A stretch of DNA of 64,000 bases from Owenia fusiformis (GCA_903813345.2 CAIIXF020000001.1:36735366-36799365), one strand, 5' to 3'; counted from the first letter of the stretch, positions 9,223 to 22,367 are shown. Numbers and translations: made by a program. The notes: generated by a model not told the origin, from the sequence alone.

Positions 9223-12200
9223 AAAACGGTGCAGACTCACAATCCTTGATTTTCAAACACCTGCCGTAGGTCTAAAATTAAAATTAACGGTTCGTAGTTG
9301 GCACCCCGTGACTAAGTTCTGTAAACTTTTGGTGAAGCAGTTACCTCACCTACCTCATGACTGGGATAGGTTCCATACTACTCCATTTTCATAATTTCAG
9401 TATACAGGTATAAAAAAAACGCAACAAGCAGTTATCTCATAAAATCACAAAACTAGTGATGACTACATCAATTTCATTCAATGTACCATACAGCCGCGTC
9501 CCTCCTCATTGCAATGATATGTCATTCATTCACATGTGATCATGGTTGGGTGAGAAATCCTTTCATTTGCACAGTGGGTCAAAATCGGCTCTGGACCAAG
9601 TTTCAGAGATTGCAAAAACCAGTGCAAGGGCTAAGTCCCAATGGAAGTTCTCTTGACTTAAATTGTTGTGACTTTTGGAGCAATCTCAGAAGCATTTGTC
9701 CTCACCATTCCTCCACCAGATATTGCAAAACTTCGAGAAAGAATAGCCAATGGGCTGCTTTTCTCCGCCTTAACCCACAGCTGACTCATGCATGACATGG
9801 CCGAGATGAGCGCATCTTTATGTGCAAAGAAGTGGTGGCAATTTGGAGGGGTATAGGATGTATTCTTGGGTTTTCGTAAAACACCGACCGCCGACCACCG
9901 ACCTGTCACTCTCCACAGTTGGGTACATGTGGTCGGTGGTCGGCTGACGGTCTTACATAAAGATGAAAAAATGCAAAATTAGAAGTAAAACTAAAACTGG
10001 GAATCCAATGACTATAGTACCTTTACTAGGTCGTGATTTAAAAACGTATAATTATCATTTCAAATCACGATGAAAACGTTACATCGTCGTGGTGTGTAAT
10101 GTCATATTTTTAAGTGATGTTTCAGTTGTTAGAAGACCAATTTCATCCTGGTTAGTCACTTTGGAAAAAACGCACGTAACATTGCATTAAGTTCATTCTT
10201 CATTCATATGAAACGCAATAACAAAAACACACAAACATCGTCGATGTTGACGTCGTAACGTTATGTTTGATTTCTCAGTTGTTGAACGTCAACTGGTAAA
10301 AACTACATTTGATATGACAAAAAAAGCTTTCTAATGGTGTACTGAAATGGTAAGTCACTTTTAATCCCGATAAGAGAACGCATGTAACATTATATCGTGT
10401 TCAGTATTCAGTAGGCTATGACGATAACAAATCATTTTTGTTTCGAAATTGTTAAATTTCAGTAAAAATTAGGATAGATACCCGTAGAAACGATAGGTTG
10501 GTTAATGATAGGTTAGGACCTAAGGCAGGGCAATTAATCGAGAGGAGACGGTCATGACCAATTTGTTTGTTTACCATTCGTTGCAAGGTACAAAATCGGT
10601 AAAAAACGTTGCCTAGTCCAACGATTGACATTCAAAATCAAATTATTAATATTCTAAGGCTACAAATATGTTCGGTCTTTTACATGATATGGTCGGTCTT
10701 TTACAGCTTTATGGTACGAATGGAATCAATGCCGTTATCGCTGGTTTTATGATGCTTTTCAGAGATAACAATTTGTTGCGTTTTTTAACAGCATTGTATA
10801 TATCAGAATGCTGATATCCTAAAAATGCTACTGCAGAACCTCTCCAGAAACTCCACCATAAATGGTTTACATGCATTTGTTCTTCCCTCCATCATCACCG
10901 TCAACTTTGCCACTGCTCTGTATAGTAATAACTTCCCCAGGGTCTCAATGAATTCATTTGCTAGATGAAATTTTAAACAAATAGCTCTTTCACAAATAAA
11001 TGGCAATATTGATATTTTCTCCTGTATACAAGCGTATTTTTAAAACTGGGAAAAACTTGAAAAAAGTTCGTTCTAAGATCTTTCAAACGATTTTGATAAA
11101 GCAGAAATTACTGCTGTGAAAAAACAAGTATATAGGCAAAAGAAAGGAGGTAATATCAAATGAAAAGGGGGAATAATTTAAACTGCCATGTCCATTCTAT
11201 CTACTGTATCTAGTAAAAGGAGATATCCATGTTTCATATATTTTTTATTGACTAAAAAGAACAATTAAATATTAAAATCGTTAGTTTTCCTTGAAGAGAT
11301 ACAAGTGAATATTTTTAACAGGCCATGTAGACTTCCACTGCTTGAATTACTCTAGCATGCAAAACGCTGTGCGCCTTTTTATTTAAATAGATCTCACAAC
11401 CTAGAAGCGTTCTGGTTATGCCAGAAACATTTTTGAAAAAGTTGCTTTACATGCCCTAAATATGAAGGCATATGTGTATTTTCTTGTTTTTTCATTAAAT
11501 TGTCTCCTAAGAAAGTCCATCTTCGGACCAAATATTGTTTTCAAATAATTCCACCGTCGTCCATGCCAGCCAGTGATGACACTGAAAGATGGCAGTACTT
11601 TATTGCCGCCATGAAGGAATCGCCGCATTTTATTTCTGTAGATTGATGGGTTTCGATATTTGAATCATCGAGGATCAGGGAACGAGTGCACAATAACGAA
11701 TATTCTAGAATTCTCAATCACTGATGATGAATCAAAAATGTAATGAATTTTGGCGAAAATTTAAAAGGCCCGTGCGAGATTTTCTTGAAGGTCCGGGGAA
11801 GTCCGGTCGTTTTCCTTATTCCTTTATCCAAAATTCTTTCCTTGTTTGCGTGGAGAAAAATGCCACTTTTCTTTCAAAAGGTGAGACCCAAAAGTGTCAA
11901 TTTTTAAGGTTTGCAGCCAACCAGTAAGTGAACTTGTCAATTATTTTCCGCTGGACATGATGGAGGGGGGGGGGGTTCTCCGATTTCCCCCGTCGTCTGA
12001 AAGTTCAAAATATCTAAAGTTTTCAACAAGTTGGCCACTATTAAGCTGGCAATCCAAAAAAAGTTGTAAACTTTTACATTACATCTTCTCGGATAATTAG
12101 TGTTCATGAGTAGCAGGGGCGGTTCTGAACCAACAAGGCCGGGGCCCAAATCATTCAGGTTAGTGATGACTTGAAAAACATACGCGCTTGCGGGGAGGAT

Positions 12201-12500
12201 ACATTCAATCTGGGGACATTCTTCACTTTTCCTTAGCATTAGGAGGGCCGCTCAAGGCGCTCACGTTAGAAAGTTGAAACTAGCCAGGCAGAACATCGGG
12301 CTTTCTACCCCCCCCCCCCCCGGCATTCGTGACACGGCCTAAAATCCGTGACCATGATAGGCTCCCGAATAGGCAACTGTCACTTGTGTATGGGACTGAT
12401 AGTACGTTACACGAGATCAAATTTCTTGTACCAAAGACACCTAATTTTAAATTAAAATAAGTTAGATCATGGTGAAATATTCATTGATCAATATGTTTTG
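9223..12500. other. Intergenic stretch between RPL30 and RIM
   Basis: No gene is supported. It holds a 21-bp-arm hairpin at 9883-9951 (ACCGACC-rich), related GGTCGGTCTTTTACA direct repeats near 10669 and 10692, poly-G/C tracts at 11959-11972 and 12308-12321, and a coding-like but stop-broken stretch at 9560-9795 discussed in the findings. The rest is AT-rich unique-looking sequence. Confidence 0.5.
9883..9951. repeat. ACCGACC hairpin
   Basis: The left arm 9883-9903 and right arm 9931-9951 are inverted copies with about two mismatches, around a 27-nt loop. The flanks GTAAAA and TCTTAC extend the pairing loosely. The same GGTCGGTCTTTTAC words recur in direct orientation near 10669-10706, so this may be one end of a ~0.8-kb element. 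Confidence 0.6.
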
Positions 12501-12544
12501 TCTTAGCCATGCCCGATTGAATATTTTCCCGGGAATATTAGATA

Positions 12545-12577
12545 TGACGTCATTCAGAGATAACACGTTGATTGGCT
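12545..12577. promoter_or_regulatory. CRE-like and CCAAT-like sites upstream of RIM
   Basis: TGACGTCA at 12545-12552 is a perfect cAMP-response element, and ATTGGCTA (inverted CCAAT) starts at 12571. They lie about 290 bp before the RIM start codon, a plausible promoter-proximal place. The transcription start is unknown and a similar TGACGTCA/CCAATCA pair occurs in repeat-rich DNA near 62522-62555, so function is only inferred. Confidence 0.3.
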
Positions 12578-12837
12578 AACTGAGAGAGAGCTATCTGGAT
12601 ATGGGTGCATAATTAATTAGGAAAAGACCTTACCCTACCGGAGGCACAGTTCTCACGGCAAATCTAGACCCCGTAAGGCCAGGGGATTTCATGGATATAC
12701 CAAACTAACTCATGATGGATTGGCGAAGAGTTTACAGCATGCCGTAATCAACCTAAAATGCCTATAAAGTGGATATAGGCGTGTGAAAATCACTTCTTCT
12801 CGGCCAAGAATCTATCGATTCGATCATAGATTTGAGA

Positions 12838-12968
12838 ATGAGCACCCGTCGACCATCTTTACCCCCAATGCCGGACCTGAGCCATTTATCTGAGGAGGAG
12901 AGGGCAATCATAGAGGGAGTAATTCAACGCCAGAAAGAAGAGGAAGATAAGGAACAAGAGATTTTACG
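12838..12968 (+). CDS. RIM: RIM exon 1: start and Rab3-binding helix
   Basis: It starts MSTRRPSLPPMPDLSHLSEE and continues ERAIIEGVIQRQKEEEDK, matching the vertebrate RIM start (PDLSHLTEEERNIIMAVMDR). The ATG has A at -3 and an in-frame TGA 18 codons upstream (12784-12786), so the start is well supported. Donor CG|GTATAT, phase 2. Confidence 0.93.
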
Positions 12969-13644
12969 GTATATGTTGTTTCAAATTTAATTTTACGAGT
13001 GACGGCCATATTGGAATAAGCAAATGTGCACCCAAAGCATCCTGCTACTCTCGGTTACGAACTATTTCGAGGTTGTCTCTTATGTTGTTGTATACTTTTT
13101 GAAATATTCTTATTTATCTTAAAATACACCTATTTTACTCATTTCTCATCAATATATTATATGACGGTAAAACACAGAAGGAAATTTCGAAAACGGTGTA
13201 TAATGTTTCCCATTGAGTACTCTCATTTCAGGGTTTGTTATGATTTCTTTACTTTTTCATTCATTCACAGCTGATGAATACAGATGAAGATTGCAATTCA
13301 AGATTTTGAGACATGGTAGATCAATCATGGAATCCAAACCTGTATCCCAAGGAGGATTGGATTCCAGGGATGCAACTCAATATTTTCGAGCAATGAATTC
13401 GATCTTGAAGGATGTCATGATATTCACTTCAAATTTTGAATCACAAGTTCTGGTCTTATTACACAAGTGATCAAGATATTAGCTTGAATCTTTTGGATTA
13501 GATCTACTGATTATGGTTTCATGTCATACCATTATAACAACATTATGACACTTTCACAGGCCTGTCAACTTGGGAACACCTAACATGAGTGACCAAAACT
13601 GAACACCTTGGTCAAAATATCAGACACCTCAATTTTTTGCTTGA

Positions 13645-14100
13645 CAATTATCAGTTAAGGACAGGGTGCATGTTGGGAAATTTTCTGCATTCCTCAATTG
13701 AGTCACATGTTATTTTTCAAACATGAATAACTCCTTCCCCACATTGTCTACATCTTCCAAGTTTGCACAAAGAGTGCACTTCTGTGCCTAGAAAAGCCTT
13801 GTGAGAAGGTTTGTTTTGTAAAATGTATGAAAAATGAGAAAATTCAGTGAAAAAGATTTCTGAAAATTTTCTGATTTTTTTCACTGAATTTTCTTGTTTT
13901 TTATTCACTTTATCAAAACATTCTTCTCACAAGTCTTTTCTAGGCACATAAGTGCACTCTTTGTGCAAAACTGGAAGATATAGACAATGAAGGGAAGGAG
14001 TGATTCTTGTTTGAAAAATAACATGTGACTCAATTGAGGAATGCAGAAAATTTCCCATCATGCACCCTGACCTTAAAATGCATATTTTAACTGATAATTG
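13645..14100. mobile_element. 456-bp foldback element
   Basis: The ends CAATTATCAGTTAA and TTAACTGATAATTG are perfect inverts, and the two ~210-bp arms stay near-identical up to a short AT-rich centre near 13868 (for example ATTCCTCAATTGAGTCACAT against its complement). It has no coding capacity and no clear target duplication. Typical of hairpin MITEs. Confidence 0.8.
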
Positions 14101-14769
14101 CTGGCGTGACTTCAATTTCTTCCGCAAATATGTAACGAATATGCAAATTGTGGGACATTTGGCCTGCTTTCATTATATCGAGATTGCATTCTGGGATCCA
14201 ATCCTCCATCCATTTCAAAAAATTATTTAAAGCATCATGGAATTTGAATGTTGTTCCTGTAATGTCACACAATAGCATTTGATTGGTTGCCAAATACTAA
14301 TATAGAACTTTGCAATGGTAAATGGTTTGTGATTTTTGTTTACAAAATAGACCGCCTTTTCAATTCCCTCCATATAGCTGCATTTGCAGTGAAGCCCAAT
14401 CTTGAAGGATGACCATGGAGTTTCCTGTATACAAACTTTGGCTGGGGTCTTAGGCTGAACCCTCAGATGTCAGTATGTTCCCATACCAATCAATCAGATT
14501 TAAATGTAAATAACACCCAAAAGCCATACCAAATGTCAAAAAGGGGCCCAATGCCATACCAAATGTCCAAATGCCATACCAGATGTCTGGGAAATCATCA
14601 AAAACAACCTCAAATCTAGAAGATGTGTAACTACTGGCCTATGCCATTTCAAAAGTGTAAGATAAAATATCTCCCACAACCATTCTCATACCAAAAAGTG
14701 GGAGAATTCTACCATTGTCATACCTCAGAATATATTTTGTCATACCCATAGATTTGATCTTCAATGATA

Positions 14770-15000
14770 TTGTCATGGCCAAAAAAATATTTGACCTTCA
14801 ATGACCTTCTCAAGGTCAAAAGGTATTTTCAACTTGCTACAAATTGACCATTTTTTCAAAATCATCAACAAGTTCTCAGAAGTTCAAATCTGACTTTAGA
14901 TTTGAGATTCTACCTTCAATGACCTTTTCAGGGTCAAAAAAGGTCTATTTTTCAACTTTCTTCAAATTGACCTTTTTTTCAAAATCATCTACAATAATAT
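14770..15000 (-). repeat. Diverged relative of the 602-bp satellite, inverted
   Basis: Reverse-complement words such as AAGTTCTCAGAAGTTCAAAT, TCAACTTGCTACAAATTGAC and TTCAATGACCTTTTCA match the satellite unit of 5700-8560. Two partial copies lie side by side, so the family is dispersed and older than the array at 5700. Confidence 0.7.
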
Positions 15001-17216
15001 TGTGAGCAACTAGGTGGTGACATTTTGTCATGTTAATGGCTTGTTGATTTAGTGGTTAAACTTTAGTTGAATTTCTTGATGCATTTTGCACCTCTATTTT
15101 TTACAATCTGCCCCTTTAAAATTTAAGTAAAATTTACCTAGATTCCATTGATTGATGTTTCAACATCAAAGTGCCAATTTAAGTTATGAAGTTTCGTCTT
15201 GATTTGAACTTGAAAGAGATTCAGTAGACCAATTATCAAACATTTTCTTTTGGACAGTTATATCATCTTTTTAAAGTGCGTATGAAATAAAATTGGCTCA
15301 ATCAATAGAACATATTCTATTTAATTTTTCATGGGTTTTATGATCTGGCAGATTAAATTTTGAAACTATTTGGACATACAAAGATATTCTGGAGTACTTG
15401 ATCTTGACCTCTCTATTCAGAGGTCAAATCTGAAAATCCAATCTTGGACTTTCCTATCTTGAACTTAATGTTAAATTCAGTGGAGTCTCTTCAAACATTA
15501 ACCAACACATTACAAAATCTCTTTTATAAGATTATAAATTACAACAAAAAGGGTAAGCTCATAAATTGTTATTGACCGGGCATTTTGACATTCTAATATT
15601 GCTTCTGAAGGAATAATCTAAATAAAAGATTGGTAACATTATGATAATTGGTGAATTTATTCAGTTATAGGTTCAGGAAACAAGGTCTTTTTATAAGTAG
15701 TATATGGCAACATGTATAGTTAAATATGTTAGCTATATAGGTGTTAAATAGGCTTATGACACCTTTTAAGGTTTTATTTGGAACTGCTACAGAATCACTA
15801 GTATGAAAATGCATGCAAAAACTGTAAAAGTTTCTCTAAGATGCTCATCTTTTAATGTATTTAATTTCATTTCATTTGTAAGGAGGGGTTGAAAAATCAA
15901 TTCTTTGTCTGTCTTAAGTAAAAGTAATAAGTAAGTTACAGTTCTGTTAATATATAAATAAATAATCATAGATAAAAGGTTCCTGGAAGATGTATCCCAA
16001 CCTTTTTTTTAAACCACTAGATAAAATCCTTTATTCTTCCTGATCTTGAATTTTTAATAAAAGATGAAACATTATGTGTTAAGATATTTCAACCATGACT
16101 CACCCACCATCAGCTGATGCAGAATTCTATTGAAACAGCTGAACTTATTGGTTTCCATGGATCAAGTTAAAGAACATTGGATAAAACCTGAATATTACTT
16201 ACATACCTGTTTGGTAAAATTACAGCTAGGTTACTTAGTACAAGTTTTTTCTCATCCCAATAGCATCATTTTTGTCCTATATCTTGATTTTACATAATTT
16301 TAGAGTCAAATGTTTTATATTATATCGAGGTGTTTTTGTAATATTGCCACATATGCTTTTCTTATATTCTTACACGACAAATGTTATACTTAGTGCTGTC
16401 AGCCTGTATTTTTCTGAAAAAAAAAACACTACATATATAATTCATTTAGTGCTATGTATTATGATAGAGCAATATAGAACTTCCACCTTGATTCACTCAT
16501 GCATAGCATGTCAGTCATGTCAATGCGTTGCTCACTATGGATTTACATTATACCATACCCTGTAACCCTTTTATCTGGTAATATTATCCTGTTTTTACAA
16601 ATATTTTACAATTTCAAGATTTATTCGATCTTAATGATCCTAAGACTAAGAGTCTTTCATGTCCTTGGATATAGTGTCCTGTAATGATCTCACTACAGCG
16701 CTTGATTGAACACACTGGTAGAGATTCGATCAAATAATTATTTCTGCTTAGCCCACTGAAGAAAGTTTGAGTAAATTTTAGAGAATCACTTTCTCGTGAA
16801 ATCTCTTCTTGTGGGCTCCAAGATGGCAGTACCTATCCACAAACAAAAATTTGTTGTATTTCCTCTTTTTATGTAACTTTCACAAGTGGTGACATATTGC
16901 TATGGTCTCTAACTTTTTGTGTGTTTGGCAGTTGGTGTTCAGCAGCTGTAGCATCATTTGTAACAGCAGTCAGCATCTGTATCAAATGGCAGGTGGTGAC
17001 ATTTTGCATGTTTATGCCTTGTTTATAGTTTTGAACATCCTTGGGCATCCTGATGTAGCAAGAGAATATCTTCGTCCCAGAAAATGTAAAATAAAATATT
17101 TTCCCCTTCCCAGTTCCAAGATTTTGCCTAATTTTTTTGTGTCAAAACAGTGTTATTGAAAACTAAGGACAGGTAAAGATGAAAATCACTAATTTAGACA
17201 TTCTTTTCAACTCTAG

Positions 17217-17421
17217 GTCTCTTCAAGATGACTTCAACAAGTTTCAGGAGAACATCAAAAAGAATGCCGAAGATCTATCACAGTTTGGCTCGAACCTCGG
17301 CGCTGTCTGTGAAATATGTCACAAAACAAAGTTCGCAGATGGAGTGGGTCACAAGTGCCATTACTGTAGCCAACGATCATGTGCCAGATGCGGTGGGAAA
17401 ATCAATCCAAAAACCAACAAG
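17217..17421 (+). CDS. RIM: RIM exon 2: zinc finger, first three Cys pairs
   Basis: 205 nt, acceptor CTCTAG, donor AAG|GTTAGT, phase 2 to 0. It encodes a helix (RSLQDDFNKFQENIKKNAED) and CEICHKTKFADGVGHKC, CHYC and CARCGGK. This matches the RIM zinc finger (CHKTKFADGxGHxCxYC...CARCGG). The fourth Cys pair comes from exon 4. Confidence 0.97.
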
Positions 17422-18020
17422 GTTAGTTAAAAGAAAATATTGTCTGTGTTTGATTATAATTCAATAAGCATAATAGGGAGCATTTAAAAAATGAGATCAT
17501 ATTTACAAAAAAAAATTGTGTCAATCTATAAATAGAGAATAGTGATGTTAATATATCTTCTAATTGTAAGTGATTTGTAAAGATTTTTTATGCTAAACTT
17601 ATTTGTATGTCATACATATAAGATGCCAAACAAATTAGAAATTATTATCTGCCATAACTAAATGCCCAATACTAAAATCAAAAAATTGCTTCAGTCTTAA
17701 TTTGAGAGAATGTGCTATACTCACATATGAGCAAATACTGAGAACTCATATTCAGAGAGTATGCAATAACCAAATTAAACTGTCGCTCAAAACTCAAATT
17801 AATTCAAATCCCAATACTCAGGATGCATTGTTCCATGCTTAAATTAAAGGCCTCATATGATACAATACTTGATACGCTTTTCATCGCAGTTTCATATCTC
17901 AGGATATCTTAATTGTAAAATATCTATGTAATACAACATATCCATTTTTATTTCTATTCATTATTCATATGCTGCTTCAAATTGTTAAGCCCCCATATAA
18001 AGTTATAACCACTTAAATCT

Positions 18021-18127
18021 AGTCTTGCTTCAAGACTGTGGACCCCCCCCCCCTTATCTACTTCTCCAACACAACACATTGGAGTAAAGTATATGGGGAA
18101 GGGGGCCCAGGGTCTTGAAGCAAGACT
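18021..18127. mobile_element. 107-bp hairpin MITE
   Basis: AGTCTTGCTTCAAGAC at the left and GTCTTGAAGCAAGACT at the right are perfect inverts, with a poly-C run inside the left arm and GGGGAAGGGGGCCC inside the right. A relative of one end (AGCAAGACTAGC) lies near 2976-2987. Confidence 0.75.
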
Positions 18128-20639
18128 ACCACTAATCATTTATTGTAGCATTGAAATAGTGTGTTCGATATTTGCATTTGTGTTAAAAAGATGTTTTTGC
18201 ACTGTACAGTGGAATATTTGATGATTAAATCATTTCAACTTTTGAATATTTGAGAAATGAAAAGCTGTTCAAAATTTTTTTCAAAAATCTTTATTCATGT
18301 AATAACTTTAAGTCTTGACAAATAGAAAATGAATGACAAAATATATTTTCAAACTTTACATGGGGACTTTAATGTTCATAACATAAAGGGTTTCACTTTA
18401 GATCTGCCTGTCTATGTGTTATGCCTAGGATTAATTTATCTTGGTTAGATTTCAACAAAGCAATGAAATATTTACACCTGATTTACTGGCAAATAAGGTA
18501 GATGAGATGTTACTTGGATGTGCTCTGCAAAAAATATGCACAGAAATAACCTCCAAATCTCCAGACACTTTAAAATGAATTAGACTATATGTAGCCTGTC
18601 CTCTGTATTTCACGCTATTTAATATGACCATTGGGATATTTATCTATTTGTAGATCATTATCTTGTAAATGATTTAAGTATTTTGAGAAAAAAACAAAAC
18701 AATATAGATTTTGTATACAATGTCTTCCATTGTCCATATATGGGAAAATCAATCAATGAAAGTGTCATGAAACCAGAGATAGGATATATTTCAGTTGTGA
18801 GTTTTCAGGGCTGATAAGATAGATCATAGCATATAAATTTAAATAAGTAATGAAGTAACAGGCTCCTGATATAATCTGAGTCCTAATCCAGTAACTCACA
18901 CTGAAAAGACTAGTGGTATAACAAGTGAGTCGTGGACTCGAGTCAATCGAATCAAAATGTTGCCAATTGTAGTCAATTTGATTGAATTTTTTTGCTACAA
19001 GTCCCACCACTAGCAAAAGACCACATGCAATCGACAACCCCAGACCACACTCTGTAATCATTATACTGTATATTTGACCCAGATGTTATCAGATCATCAT
19101 TTATTGCATCAACTGACTTTTCACAATTCATCTGTTAATTATTTAATCTAAAAAGGGGATGTTTTTCAGATTTTAATTTGAAATTCTCCTTTATAGATTT
19201 CATTTTGCATATTTTTTCTGGATTGTGCTGACTAAAGCTAACGTGGTTGGGTTCATGTCGTTGCAAATGAAACCAAGTTATGTGCTCACAGAGATAATCA
19301 AATGTACCTATATAATCCGCCTATTAACCAATTAGCACTGTTGATTCTCCAGGACACCCAATAATGCTATTATATGAACGTACAGTTTTGACATCTGTAT
19401 CTATAATTCTCATGACATTTCTAATCCACATACTAACCTGTGCAGAAAATGTCTGGAGTTGTCATACTTTTTCTCACGATTTCTCACAGAAATTTGACTA
19501 AAACATCCAGTTTTTTGCATTGATATCTATTATAAGTATTGACGTTCATGTCTGTATACTTTATTTTCTGCTGATTTCATTATTTTTCGGCACATTTTAT
19601 ATTTTAAAAAATGACCCATATGAGATGTTCTCTTTGGTTATACCATATCATCATGCCAGAGACAGCAATGAATGCAATTGTTCATTGGTGTTTATAATAG
19701 CAGATGGAAGATTATAATCTGTTAGTTTTCTCAATCGCAGATGTGATCCCTCTGGCCTATGTGTTCCCCTTGGTCTGTTGTTGATAAGGTTAAATGACAA
19801 TGTTTGTAGAACCTCCATATTTTGTGGCGATTTCTGATCTGGGCTGTTTAAAATAATATTAACTGTGATCAAAAACACGGTCTTTTTCAAGCTCATTTCA
19901 CAGTCACAGCTCATTTGAAAATGTGAGGAAAAAAGATTAAACTCAAGTTGATCATTATGTTGAAGGCAACGTTGCCTTTAGAAAATATAAAATCAAAATT
20001 CTGTGCAAAGTTACTGTGTAATATGTATTGATTATTTGGAAAGGTCTGGGAGGTTTGAGATGGGCCTCAATGAGTTAGGGCCAATGTGTTATGTTCAGAT
20101 GACGATCCAATGTTAGCAATCAGTATATTGATAAACTACATTGTAGATATTGCATCTATTATGGCTGTATTATGGACTGCATGATTGATGCTTTCTATCG
20201 TATTTTAATTCTGGTGAACTGGTTAGAAGACTCGCATTATAGTATGCCCATATAATTATGTAGAAGTCTTATTTGATACTTATCATAGTAGTCTCTCTAG
20301 TGAACACCTGTCTCTTGTAGATAACCTTTCTCTGTACATACTCTACTGACTTTTGTATAAATTACCCTCTCTGGTGATTCTTAAAAGATATTGTATTCGT
20401 AAAGTTCAAGGTTAAATGAAAAAGGAAAAATTGTTACCATAATTGCCATATATAGTGCCTATCTCGTTTTACAAAGTTCTCAAGTATTTACGAATACATC
20501 ACATAAAAGGATTGAATTTTGAAAGAAATCAAATGGGTGATGATAGAGTACTTATACTAAATACGGTGGAAGTAACAATCCATATCATTATTATAAAAAT
20601 ATGAGAGGAAATTTTCAAGATGGCCACTATTTATATATA

Positions 20640-21722
20640 CGAGGGGTGATCCAAAAGTCTTGGACGCCACGCTCTAACTTTGCTATTTTCTAATATAATT
20701 ACATGAAACTTTCAGATAATAAAGATCAACATCTTAACAACTTTGTGTATAAGTTTCAACAGAAAATAATATATTTTAGCTACTTTTCTAAATAGTTTTT
20801 AATACCGGGTCGCAGCCACCCGGAACGGTATTTGAATATAGTACCTGTAAATCACGTCACAACTGTTATAATATGGCAAATACTTTAGGTGCAGGTGCAT
20901 AACCTAACACCATTCATGATATGAGAGAATTTCCGATTTTCAATCTGAGTGTCATCTACCATCATCATTTTCACGTATTAAGACCTACTTTTCAACATAT
21001 TTTCATTTTTCATACCGCTTTACCAATGAATGAAAGACATTTATGAAACCGCCATTGCTGATGTGATACAAATGCTGCTGGAGTGCCACTCTAAACCTCA
21101 TCCAATGAGTAAAAAACATTTTCTTCCAACCCTTCTTTCAACTTCAGAAATGGAAGAAAATCGCACAGAGCCATATCTAGACTATATCGTGCATATGGTA
21201 GCTGCTCAAGGTCAATAAAAGTGAGAATATCTTGTAGTATACTTTGTTCCACTTTGATTTCTTTCATGTTCTCCATTTCAGCAGCCATCTTGGAGCAAAA
21301 ATGATACCAGAATGAGGATTGCTTGTCTGATGTCATTTTCTTAGAATTTGACATATACAGCCATTGTCATATATGCCATGATATTCAAAACACAATTAAT
21401 TGATTGCCTAATAACAAAGGAAGTAAACTAACATGGTTTAACATTCAAAATTCAAAGAAAGATAGTGGTAAAGACTTGTGAAACAAGTGAAATGGCGGGA
21501 ACATTTAAGGCTGAAAGTTGTCATGTGCGTATACCGTTCCGGGTGGCAGGGTCCCTACATTAAAAACTATCTAGAAAACTACACCAAATATATAATTTCT
21601 CCATGAAATTAACACACAAAGTAGTTTGGTTGTTGGTCTTTATTATTGGAAAGTTTAAAGTAATTTTATCAAAAACCAACAAAATTAGAGCAGGGCGTCC
21701 AAGACTTTTGGATCACCCCTCG
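20640..21722 (-). mobile_element. Decayed mariner-type transposon with long TIRs
   Basis: The ends CGAGGGGTGATCCAAAAGTC and GACTTTTGGATCACCCCTCG are perfect inverts bordered by TA on both sides. The similarity of the arms continues inward for about 190 bp (to CCACCCGGAACGGTA and its complement at about 21530). Inside, on the minus strand, is a transposase relic (21003-21354). TA target and transposase type place it in Tc1/mariner. Confidence 0.85.
21003..21354 (-). pseudogene. Mariner transposase relic (C-terminal part)
   Basis: The minus strand reads LEQLPYARYSLDMALCDFL then KLKEGLEENVF, the mariner pattern EQLPHPPYSPDLAPCDFFLFPKLKE, in which the D of CDF is the third catalytic acidic residue. 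After a stop at DEV the similarity continues in another frame with VALQQHLYHISNGGFINVF and LVKRYEK. The N-terminal DNA-binding part and the first two catalytic residues are missing. It is not functional. Confidence 0.8.
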
Positions 21723-21997
21723 TATATATCTTTTATTGACTCTTTAGATGTCATATCATGACATATTAGTCACTAAGGTAGAGCAGTTCTTCCCATTGTC
21801 GAGTTGAAGAACTGGTATCTTTATCCTGGCTAGAACCATAGACAATTCTAGCCAGCGCCAGCCTTTTATCGAGTTAGCAGCACTCTAGTAATCGCCAGTA
21901 TATATTTATCAAAACATTTTTTGTTCAATGGGATTTTCTACTCATGGAGTTGCTGTTTTCTAGTTATTTAATTATTAGTGTAAATCTGTATGTGTTA

Positions 21998-22367
21998 CTG
22001 TACTCCCGGTATTTTTCGTGTGCGATTTAGTTTCGCGCTTTTGGTAAAATCGCGAAAATTAATCTTCGCGAAACTGTCAATTAAATCCCTGTTGATTTGT
22101 GAAATTTTTATTACCTGGGACTTCATTGCATTTCGTGTTTTGTAAAATGTTTGTCAAGTGTTATTAGGCGATAAATGGGGTACTAAGTAACAATGTCTGT
22201 TACAGTGGCTTATTTGATCAAATAAACCCAAAAATTACGATGTTATAGAGGTTTAGGTGCAGCGTGTCGTTGACTAAGACGACAAAGTAGTAGGTGCACT
22301 TCGCCGCGAAATCGTGTTTTCTCAAAATTCGCCAAATTAAAACTCACAAAATTTACTGGGAGTACAG
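21998..22367. mobile_element. 370-bp TA-flanked MITE
   Basis: Ends CTGTACTCCCGGTA and TACTGGGAGTACAG lie between TA at 21996-21997 and 22368-22369. Arms stay similar inward: TTTTCGTG and CGCGAAA words on the left against CACAAAAT and CGCCGCGAAA on the right. No coding capacity. Confidence 0.7.

Larger units (their letters stand above)
12969..17216 (+). other. RIM intron 1
   Basis: 4.2-kb AT-rich intron. It contains the foldback at 13645-14100, a run of AATGCCATACCAAATGTCC short repeats (14520-14590), an inverted diverged relative of the 602-bp satellite (14770-15000) and two copies of a dispersed GGTGACATTTTG repeat (near 15013 and 16992). No exon was found in it. Confidence 0.8.

Noticed and set aside
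12308-12321. Poly-C tract as a possible quadruplex or promoter element
   Set aside because: Similar poly-C/G runs occur at several unrelated places (2946, 4208, 11959, 18043, 45548) and nothing ties this one to the RIM start.
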